Assembly (NCBI RefSeq): GCF_004745825.1
Contig: NZ_SRLA01000001.1
Coordinates: forward strand, 1,054,001-1,118,000
DNA from: Hymenobacter fodinae
GTDB taxonomy: Bacteria; Bacteroidota; Bacteroidia; Cytophagales; Hymenobacteraceae
DNA: 64,000 nucleotides
Reading direction: 5' to 3'
Position numbers and translations under genes: made by a program
Shown: positions 26,286 through 32,717 of the stretch, piece after piece
How positions within the stretch are numbered: the first letter of the stretch is position 1
Layout of the letters: every line of letters starts with the position of its first letter
The notes under the pieces: model-generated
What the model was told of the DNA's origin: nothing
The model's database searches: none
What the model saw: the letters and a program-made list of their open reading frames with translations, nothing else

Positions 26286-28814
26286 CTAGAGCCCATTCTG
26301 CTTTTTGGTGCCCCGAATGGCTTGCGCCTCTAGCGGATTTTCGGGCCAGTAATGCTTGGGGTAGCGGCCGCGCAGCTCCTTACGCACCTCAAAGTAGCTG
26401 CTAGTCCAGAAGCTGCGTAGGTCACGCGTGACCTGTGCCGAGCGGTAGCCGGGCGAGAGCAGGTGTAGCGTGAGGGGCACGCGCCCGCCGCCCACCGTGG
26501 GCGTATCCAGCAGGCCAAACACTTCCTGCAACCGCACGGCCAGCACTGGGGCTGCTGGCTCGGAGTAGTCTAGCCGGATGTTGGAGCCGGTGGGTACTTC
26601 TAGGTGAGACGGAGCCAACCGATCAAGCTCTTGGCGCTGCGCCCAACCTCCAGGCAGGCGGTTAAGGAGGGCTTCGCCTAAGTCAACTCGGCTCAGCTCG
26701 GTCAGCGACTTTACGTTGGTGAGGTAGGGACTTAGCCAGTCTTCCAACTCATCCAGCAATTGCTCATCCGATACACTAGGCCAGTTCTCGGGGAACAGGT
26801 GGTGAAGAAATGCTAGTCGTTCCCGCGTCTGGGTGGCGGCTTCACTCCAGGGCAGACGGTTAATACTTGCGGCCTTTAGAGCACCTAGTAAGGCGGTTGT
26901 AATGGCCTCGGGGCTGGGGTTGGGTAAGTTGGCTTCTGATAACACTAGGGCACCCAAGCGGCGCAGGCGGCGCGCCAGAACGCGGCCAGTGGCATCGTCC
27001 CAGCGGACTTCCTCCAGCGTTTCAATCTGTTCCGTGAAGTGTTCTTCCAGCTCCGCCTTGCTCAGCGGAGCCGCTAGGCCAGCCCGTGGCTGGGCGGCGG
27101 TGCCATCTAGTGCCGCCACGGCAAAGAAGACATCCTGGGAGCTAAAGAACTCGGCGGGCAGCGTGGCGCGCTGGCCCGTGACCAGGCGCACGCGCTCCGG
27201 GGTTTCGCGTTGGCCTAGGCGGTCGGGGTAGGCCAGAGCAGCTAGCAGGCCGGCTACATCAGGTTCTATTTCTCCTTTTACTCCGGCACGGTTGCGCAGC
27301 ACGGCCGCCGCTTCGCGCACCCGGCGCACCGCCCCAGCATCGGGGTGCAGGCCGGGTAGCGGGGCCCGTCCCGTGGCCAAAGCTTCCAGGCGCAGTCGCA
27401 GATCCGGCGGCCCAAAAGAACCATCGGCGGGGCGCAGAATGTCGCGTTCGGTGAGCAAGGCGGCCAGGGCGCAGGCGGTAGCACCATGCCCAATTTCCTT
27501 GCCGCGCACCACTAGGTGGGCTAGGCGGGGCGCTAGGCCTAGGCCAGCCAACAGGCGCCCATGGGCGGTGGGCAGACCATCGGGCGTGAGAGCCTGAAGG
27601 CGCACCAGCAACTCGCGGGCCTGAGCTAAAGCCGGGGCGGGCGGCGCATCGAGCCAGCGCAGGGCCGAGGCGTCGCGGGCACCCCAAAGGGCCAGCTCCA
27701 GAGCCAGGACGCTGAGGTCAGCGGTAAGGATTTCCGGGGCGAGATGGTGTGGGAGCTGTTCGTAGTCGTGGGCGGTCCAGAGGCGGTAGCAGGTGCCGGG
27801 CCCGAGGCGGCCGGCGCGGCCCCGGCGCTGGTCGGCGGCGGCTTGGCTCACGGGCTCGGTGCCCAAGGTGGTGAGGCCAGTGCGCGGCTCGAAGCGCGGC
27901 ACGCGGGCATACCCGCCATCCACCACTATCGTGACGCCCTCAATGGTTAAACTGGTTTCGGCGATGCTGGTGGCCAGCACAATTTTGCGGCGGCCGCGCG
28001 GCGCCGGGCGGAGGGCAGCATCTTGCTGCTCAGCGGGCAACTCTCCGTGCAGAGTGTGCACGTCAATGGTGTCGGGCAGGGAGGCGAGCTTGTCGGCCAC
28101 GCGGCGCTGGTCGGCTAGGCCAGGTAAGAATACCAGCACGTCGCCGGTGGGGTGCTCCGCCAAAGCTTCCCGAATAATGACCGGTGTGAGGTCTTGCAGC
28201 TTCTCGTGCGGCCGGCGGCTAGCGGAAGCGGCCCGTGCGGGGCTCAGGTAGTGCGTTTCTACCGGGAACATGCGGCCCAGGCTGCGTACTACCGGCGCGC
28301 CCAGCCAAGCCCCCAGCCGGTCGGCATCCAGCGTGGCCGACATTACCAGCACCCGCAGATCAGGGCGCAGCACGCTTTGGGCATCCAGCGCCAGCGCTAG
28401 GCCTAGGTCGGCCTGTAGGCTGCGCTCGTGAAATTCGTCAAACAGCACCGCCGCCACTCCTTCCAGGGCGGGGTCGTCCTGGAGTTGACGGGTTAGGATT
28501 ACCTCCGTGACAACCTCAATGCGCGTTTGGGCCGATACTTTGCTTTCCAGGCGCATACGGTACCCGACGGTTTGCCCCACGGGCTCGCCCAAGAGTTGGG
28601 CCATGCGCGTGGCCGCCGCCCGCGCCGCCAGCCGCCGTGGCTCCAGTACAATGATGCGGCCCCCTTCCCGCCAAGCAGCTTCCAGCAGAGCCAATGGCAC
28701 CACCGTGGTTTTTCCGGCACCCGGCGGGGCTTGCAGCACGGCTACATTGTGCGTTTCCAGTGTCTGGAGCAGTTCGGGTAGCGCGTCATTTATGGGTAGA
28801 TCGGGGAGGAGCAT
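26286..28814 (-). CDS. hrpB: ATP-dependent RNA helicase HrpB
   Basis: A DEAH-box-like helicase of 842 residues. Walker A is APPGAGKTT, motif II is LFDEFHERSLQADL, motif III is VMSATLD and motif VI is QRRGRAGRLGPG. The helicase-associated and HrpB C-terminal domains follow, with the closing signature HLLSPGYRSAQVTRDL and GRYPKHYWPENP. The length is normal for HrpB. The family's physiological role is not settled. The stop TAG lies inside CTAGGCCAC. Confidence 0.95.
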   Translation of the reverse strand: MLLPDLPINDALPELLQTLETHNVAVLQAPPGAGKTTVVPLALLEAAWREGGRIIVLEPRRLAARAAATRMAQLLGEPVGQTVGYRMRLESKVSAQTRIEVVTEVILTRQLQDDPALEGVAAVLFDEFHERSLQADLGLALALDAQSVLRPDLRVLVMSATLDADRLGAWLGAPVVRSLGRMFPVETHYLSPARAASASRRPHEKLQDLTPVIIREALAEHPTGDVLVFLPGLADQRRVADKLASLPDTIDVHTLHGELPAEQQDAALRPAPRGRRKIVLATSIAETSLTIEGVTIVVDGGYARVPRFEPRTGLTTLGTEPVSQAAADQRRGRAGRLGPGTCYRLWTAHDYEQLPHHLAPEILTADLSVLALELALWGARDASALRWLDAPPAPALAQARELLVRLQALTPDGLPTAHGRLLAGLGLAPRLAHLVVRGKEIGHGATACALAALLTERDILRPADGSFGPPDLRLRLEALATGRAPLPGLHPDAGAVRRVREAAAVLRNRAGVKGEIEPDVAGLLAALAYPDRLGQRETPERVRLVTGQRATLPAEFFSSQDVFFAVAALDGTAAQPRAGLAAPLSKAELEEHFTEQIETLEEVRWDDATGRVLARRLRRLGALVLSEANLPNPSPEAITTALLGALKAASINRLPWSEAATQTRERLAFLHHLFPENWPSVSDEQLLDELEDWLSPYLTNVKSLTELSRVDLGEALLNRLPGGWAQRQELDRLAPSHLEVPTGSNIRLDYSEPAAPVLAVRLQEVFGLLDTPTVGGGRVPLTLHLLSPGYRSAQVTRDLRSFWTSSYFEVRKELRGRYPKHYWPENPLEAQAIRGTKKQNGL

Positions 28815-28900
28815 GGGAGTCGTTCAGGCAGAGGGAGCCCGCAGAGGGCGCGGGGTTTTCGCGGAAGGCGCTGAGCTGTTCTGGTTGAAAACCGACTGGC

Positions 28901-29224
28901 CTAGTACACCGCCACCGACGGGTCGACGCGGGTGCTCCAGGCGTGAATGCCGCCGCGCAGGTTCAGCAGATTGGTCATTTCGTGGCGGTGCTGCAGGTAG
29001 GCCAGGGCCTGCATAGAGCGCACTCCGTGGTGGCAAATGAGCACCGTAGGCCTATCGGGGTCAATTTCTTCTACCCGGCTGGCCAGCTCACCCAACGGAA
29101 TAAGGTAGCTGCCCTCGATGCGGCAGTATTCGTACTCTTCGGGCTGGCGCACGTCGATGAGCTGGAGGTCGTCGCCGCGCTGCAGGCGGGCGTGCAGGTC
29201 TTCGGGGGTGAGTTCAGGGAGCAT
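28901..29224 (-). CDS. Rhodanese-like domain protein
   Basis: A single-domain rhodanese of 107 residues, start ATG 29224. An upstream in-frame ATG (29404) would add 60 residues of unrelated sequence overlapping the pnuC promoter region. The DVRQPEEYEYCRI motif is followed by the active-site loop with catalytic cysteine (LICHHGVRS) and by the closing LRGGIHAWS. It may carry persulfide sulfur for thiolation or detoxification. Transcribed divergently from pnuC. The stop TAG is in CTAGGCCAGT. Confidence 0.9.
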   Translation of the reverse strand: MLPELTPEDLHARLQRGDDLQLIDVRQPEEYEYCRIEGSYLIPLGELASRVEEIDPDRPTVLICHHGVRSMQALAYLQHRHEMTNLLNLRGGIHAWSTRVDPSVAVY

Positions 29225-29286
29225 AAGCGGCAAGGCCAGAGAGGAAGAAAAAGCAGAAGCAGCCGCAAAATTAACCGGTGGCGGCT

Positions 29287-29294
29287 TAGCTTTG
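29287..29294 (+). promoter_or_regulatory. Probable -7 box for the pnuC operon
   Basis: TAGCTTTG matches TAnnTTTG and lies 63 bases before the TTG start at 29358. No correctly spaced -33 TTTG. Confidence 0.4.
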
Positions 29295-29357
29295 GTCTTT
29301 GCCGCCGCCCAGGCTAGGGAGGAGTGGCCTAGCTTGACCTTAACCGGACGTTTCATT

Positions 29358-30032
29358 TTGTCGCAGTCGTTGTACGAACTCTGGACCGCCGCCGCGGGCA
29401 ACACGCCCCTGGAGTGGGTGGCCGTGCTTACCGGTTTTGCCTGCGTGTGGCTGGCGGCCCGCGAGTCGCTCTGGAATTTTCCCGTGGCTATCTTCAGCTG
29501 CGCGCTTTACATCGTTATCTACAACGGCGCCAAACTCTACTCCGACCGTAACCTGCAGGTGCTGTTTATTCTGCTGAGCGTGTACGGTTGGTACGAGTGG
29601 CTCTACGGCGGCCGCAGCAACACCGAGCTGCACGTTACGCGCACCTCCCGGTTGGAGTGGATTCTCTGCGGACTATTTGTGCCGTTCTTTACGGTAGGCT
29701 TCGGTACCTACCTCACGCGCTACACCGATGCGGTAGTGCTACCCGCCAACGGCTCGGCCGCGGCGGTTCAGCTGGCTCATTTTATGCCCTATATCGACAG
29801 CTTTACCACGGCCGGCAGTTTGGTGGCGCAGTTTCTGATGATGCGCAAGCGGCTTGAAAACTGGTGGCTCTGGATATTGGTCGATATCATTTATGTGCCC
29901 GTGCTCTGGTACAAGCAGCTATTCCCCACCTCAGGCCTGTACGCGCTGTATTTGGGGCTGGCTGTGTACGGCTTTTGGGAGTGGCGCCGGGCGCTGCGCA
30001 AGGCTGAATCTACTTCTCTCATATCAGCCTAA
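29358..30032 (+). CDS. pnuC: PnuC-family vitamin/nicotinamide riboside transporter
   Basis: A 224-residue membrane protein with about seven helices, matching PnuC: WNFPVAIFSCALYIVIY, LYSDRNLQVLFILLSVYGWYEW, and near the end LVDIIYVPVLWYKQLFPTSGLY. The chosen start is TTG 29358, which gives normal family length; no ATG is available. It overlaps the next gene by TAATG, so uptake is translationally coupled to the kinase-like product, which fits nicotinamide riboside import with trapping by phosphorylation. Thiamine transport (PnuT-like) cannot be excluded; a TPP riboswitch lies 2.5 kb downstream but not in front of this gene. Confidence 0.85.
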   Translation: MSQSLYELWTAAAGNTPLEWVAVLTGFACVWLAARESLWNFPVAIFSCALYIVIYNGAKLYSDRNLQVLFILLSVYGWYEWLYGGRSNTELHVTRTSRLEWILCGLFVPFFTVGFGTYLTRYTDAVVLPANGSAAAVQLAHFMPYIDSFTTAGSLVAQFLMMRKRLENWWLWILVDIIYVPVLWYKQLFPTSGLYALYLGLAVYGFWEWRRALRKAESTSLISA

Positions 30033-30586
30033 TGCTTCGAATTTCCCTAACTGGGCCCGAATCGACGGGCAAGACCACGCTGAGCCAGCAATTAGCCGAG
30101 CACTACCACACGGCCTGGGCTCCCGAATATGCCCGCCAGTACTTAGAAGAGCGTGGCCCCGAGTACACGCTGGCCGACCTGGAAGACATAGCCCGCGGGC
30201 AGTTGCGGGCCGAGGAAGATGCCGTGGCGCGGGCCCAGCAGCTGGGCCGGCAGGTGGTGTTTCTGGATACCGATTTACTGGTAATTAAAATTTGGTCGGA
30301 GCATGCGTTTGGGCACTGCCCCGAGTGGATCTTGCGCCACATTGCCCAGCATCACTACAGCCTGGTGCTGCTGCTGAACGTAGATTTACCCTGGGAGCCC
30401 GACCCACTGCGGGAGCACCCCAACCACCGACAGTATTTTTACGACCTCTACCAACGTGAATTGCGCAGTCAGGTAGCGAACTTTGCTGAAATAAGTGGTA
30501 CCCCGGCCCAGCGCCTAGAGCAGGCCTGCTTTCACGTTAATGAGCTGTTGCAGGCGGCCGAATCTTCCCGCCCTGCTTCCTCGTAA
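30032..30586 (+). CDS. NadR-like AAA ATPase, probable ribosylnicotinamide kinase
   Basis: A 184-residue P-loop protein with Walker A LTGPESTGKTTL at residues 6-17, as in the C-terminal kinase domain of NadR. The LDTDLLVIKIWSEHAFG and DLPWEPDPLREHP motifs match that domain (AAA_28). It lacks the NadR adenylyltransferase and HTH domains. The start overlaps the pnuC stop. It probably phosphorylates imported nicotinamide riboside to NMN; this is inferred from family and neighbour. Confidence 0.85.
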   Translation: MLRISLTGPESTGKTTLSQQLAEHYHTAWAPEYARQYLEERGPEYTLADLEDIARGQLRAEEDAVARAQQLGRQVVFLDTDLLVIKIWSEHAFGHCPEWILRHIAQHHYSLVLLLNVDLPWEPDPLREHPNHRQYFYDLYQRELRSQVANFAEISGTPAQRLEQACFHVNELLQAAESSRPASS

Positions 30587-30613
30587 GGTCGCTGACCGCC
30601 ACTTACATTCGAA

Positions 30614-31489
30614 ATGACCTATTTCCTCGAGAACGAACAATGTCGCGTGGGCATCAACTCCCACGGAGCCGAGCTTAGCAGCTTTATCCGCAAGGACCTG
30701 GACGAGCTGGAGTACATCTGGGCGGCCGACCCCGCTGTGTGGGCGCGCCATGCGCCGGTGCTGTTCCCCATTGTGGGCCGCCTCCCGCACGACGAGTTCC
30801 AATACCAGGGCCAAACCTACGCGCTAGGCCAGCACGGCTTCGCCCGCGACCGGGAGTTTCAGGTGCTAGACCACTCCGGTACTGCCGTGGCCTTTGAGCT
30901 GCGCGCCGATGAAGAAAGCCGTCGCAAGTACCCTTTCGACTTTGTGCTGCGCGTGAGCTACCGCTTGGCCGGCACCATGCTCACTATAGGCTGGGAGGTT
31001 GAAAACCCCGGCACCGGCGAGCTGTTGTTCAGTATTGGCGCGCACCCGGCGTTCCGCTGCCCTCTGGTGGAAGGCGAAACTTTCGAAGACTACAAGTTTG
31101 TTTTCGACCAGCCGGTAACGGCCGAGCGGCACTTGCTGGAAGGTGGCCTACTAAATGGCAACACTGCTCCGCTGCTGAACAACCAAGAAACATTGCCCCT
31201 GAGCTACTCGCTCTTTGCCGATGATGCGCTGGTACTAAAGCATTTCGATTTTACCCACGTAACCTTGCGCAGCCGCCGCTCCGGCCACGGGGTGCGCGTG
31301 CGCTTCGATGGCTTTCCGTTTCTAGGCCTCTGGACCAAAGGTGCAAACGCGCCGTTTGTATGCATTGAGCCATGGCAAGGCATTGCCAGCTCTACTACCG
31401 ATTCGGGGGAGCTAGCCGATAAAGAAGGAATTCTGACGCTAAGCCCCCATCAACAATTCTCCACTTCCTACAGCATTACTGTTGAGTAA
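30614..31489 (+). CDS. Aldose 1-epimerase family protein
   Basis: A 291-residue galactose-mutarotase-like beta-sandwich protein of the LacX/YeaD type. Recognisable segments are INSHGAELSSFIRKD, HAPVLFPIVGRL, the catalytic-type His in LGQHGFARDREF, the second His in FSIGAHPAFRCPL, and CIEPWQGIASS with the Glu. It interconverts sugar anomers; the substrate is unclear. Gap of 27 bases after the NadR-like gene suggests co-transcription. Confidence 0.9.
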   Translation: MTYFLENEQCRVGINSHGAELSSFIRKDLDELEYIWAADPAVWARHAPVLFPIVGRLPHDEFQYQGQTYALGQHGFARDREFQVLDHSGTAVAFELRADEESRRKYPFDFVLRVSYRLAGTMLTIGWEVENPGTGELLFSIGAHPAFRCPLVEGETFEDYKFVFDQPVTAERHLLEGGLLNGNTAPLLNNQETLPLSYSLFADDALVLKHFDFTHVTLRSRRSGHGVRVRFDGFPFLGLWTKGANAPFVCIEPWQGIASSTTDSGELADKEGILTLSPHQQFSTSYSITVE

Positions 31490-31502
31490 CCTTTTGGCCT
31501 GA

Positions 31503-31934
31503 ATGTCAAACCAAGTACAAATTCGCCCCATTACGGCCGCCGAGACCTACCCGCTTCGCCACCAAGTGCTCTGGCCCCAAGAGTCGCCAGACTACGTTAA
31601 GCTGAACTACGACGACCAAGGCCACCACTTTGGCGCCTTCTATAACAACCAGCTGGTTTCCGTTATCTCCTTGTTCATTGATGGCAACGTGGCCCGCTTC
31701 CGCAAGTTTGCCACCCGCCCCGACTGCCAAGGCCAGGGCATTGGCTCGCGGCTGCTGCGCCACGTGCTGGAATACGCCCGTGACAAAGGTGCCCAGCGCA
31801 TATGGTGCGATGCCCGCGCCGTGAATGAAGCCTTCTACCGCGCCTTTGGCCTGGAGCCCGAGGGTAACCGCTTTTACCGCGGCACCATTCCCTACATGCG
31901 CATGGCCCGCGACCTGAAAGAGCCCGTGCTCTAG
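31503..31934 (+). CDS. GNAT-family N-acetyltransferase
   Basis: A 143-residue single-domain GNAT. Motif A is FATRPDCQGQGIGSRLLRHVLEYA, carrying the acetyl-CoA pyrophosphate signature QGQGIG, and motif B includes NEAFYRAFGLEPEG. It resembles ElaA/YjdJ-like acetyltransferases. It begins 13 bases after the epimerase gene and is the last gene of the apparent operon. Its stop TAG lies in CTAGGCCAGT. Confidence 0.88.
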   Translation: MSNQVQIRPITAAETYPLRHQVLWPQESPDYVKLNYDDQGHHFGAFYNNQLVSVISLFIDGNVARFRKFATRPDCQGQGIGSRLLRHVLEYARDKGAQRIWCDARAVNEAFYRAFGLEPEGNRFYRGTIPYMRMARDLKEPVL

Positions 31935-31980
31935 GCCAGTCAAGAACTAAGCTTCATTAACCGAAGCAGGATTACACTGA

Positions 31981-32074
31981 AACGTCATGCTGAGCTTGCC
32001 GAAGCATCTCTACCGCTTTGCTAACATCTGATTAGCTCTGGTAGAGATGCTTCGACTGCGCTCAGCATGACGTT
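31981..32074. repeat. Large imperfect palindromic intergenic element
   Basis: Outer arms AACGTCATGCTGAGC (31981-31995) and GCTCAGCATGACGTT (32060-32074) pair perfectly over 15 bp. Inner arms GAAGCATCTCTACC (32001-32014) and GGTAGAGATGCTTC (32040-32053) pair over 14 bp. They are split by small internal loops, and the apical loop is 25 bases. T-rich sequence (CTGTTTTT) follows the right arm, so it may also end the pnuC operon. Layout resembles a REP/MITE-type element. Only one copy is in this window. Confidence 0.85.
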
Positions 32075-32110
32075 CTGTTTTTACTTGATGTGCTTCTTAG
32101 CTACACTGGC

Positions 32111-32356
32111 CTAGAGCAGCATGGGCTCAGTGGGGCGCACGGGCGTACGAGTGGGCCGGCCGTAGTCGGGTTCCCAATCGTTGATGGGGCGGGTAATGCC
32201 GGGCGGCAGGTCAAGGTCAGGCAAGCCATCATCAAGAGGCTCGCCGCCCTCATCGTCGTTGTCGGGTGCGGGGGGCTGCCGAAACCGCCGGCGCGGGGAG
32301 AGGAGGAAGTAGACCAGAATGGCCAAAACCACGAGCATGTAGACGATGATGTTCAT
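32111..32356 (-). CDS. Small single-pass membrane protein
   Basis: 81 residues. An N-terminal hydrophobic helix (IIVYMLVVLAILVYFLL, residues 3-19) is followed by an arginine cluster and a Pro/Asp-rich hydrophilic tail, so the tail is probably cytoplasmic. No known family recognised. The stop TAG lies within CTAGGCCAGT, as in several neighbouring genes, which supports it as a real gene. Confidence 0.65.
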   Translation of the reverse strand: MNIIVYMLVVLAILVYFLLSPRRRFRQPPAPDNDDEGGEPLDDGLPDLDLPPGITRPINDWEPDYGRPTRTPVRPTEPMLL

Positions 32357-32542
32357 GGTGAAAAAGAGTTTAAAGGTCGGACGGGATGGGACGCAGCGAG
32401 CTATAGCAAATAACGGAGGCCGCGCGGGAGTTGTTTTGTTTCGCCGGATTTTCTGAAGGCCCGGATGCTGCCTAAGTTACATGATTATCAGGCGAAAGTA
32501 AAGTAACCCGGGGCGGACTGCTGGAAGTGGCCTCCGCTTGCC

Positions 32543-32550
32543 TACCTTTG
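32543..32550 (+). promoter_or_regulatory. Probable -7 box for the TPP riboswitch transcript
   Basis: TACCTTTG lies about 12-15 bases before the start of the riboswitch fold, where a promoter would be expected. Confidence 0.55.
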
Positions 32551-32561
32551 CTGCCAGAAGT

Positions 32562-32650
32562 TTTAGGGGTGCCTCTAGGCCAGTGTGGCCGTAGCGGCTG
32601 AGATCATACCCATTGAACCTGCCCGGGTAATGCCGGCGAAGGGAACAAAC
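32562..32650 (+). promoter_or_regulatory. TPP riboswitch (THI element)
   Basis: The conserved core is intact: GGGGTGCC, then GGCTGAGATCATACCC, ATTGAACCTG, and GGGTAATGCCGGCGAAGGGA. These are the pyrimidine- and pyrophosphate-sensing helices of the thiamin pyrophosphate aptamer. The P3 side arm is formed by CTAGGCCA and TGGCCGTAG, so one copy of the genome-wide heptamer is part of it. The TonB-receptor gene begins about 70 bases downstream. The gap includes GC-rich self-complementary sequence (TGGCGCCA), a candidate expression platform. Confidence 0.95.
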
Positions 32651-32717
32651 GATCCGCGAGCGAAACACCGAAGGTGCCGACCCCTGGCGCCAGGTCCGTT
32701 CCACCTTTCCAGTTTCA

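Noticed and set aside
29225-29404. Longer start for the rhodanese
   Set aside because: 60 extra residues precede the domain and overlap the divergent pnuC promoter region and start.
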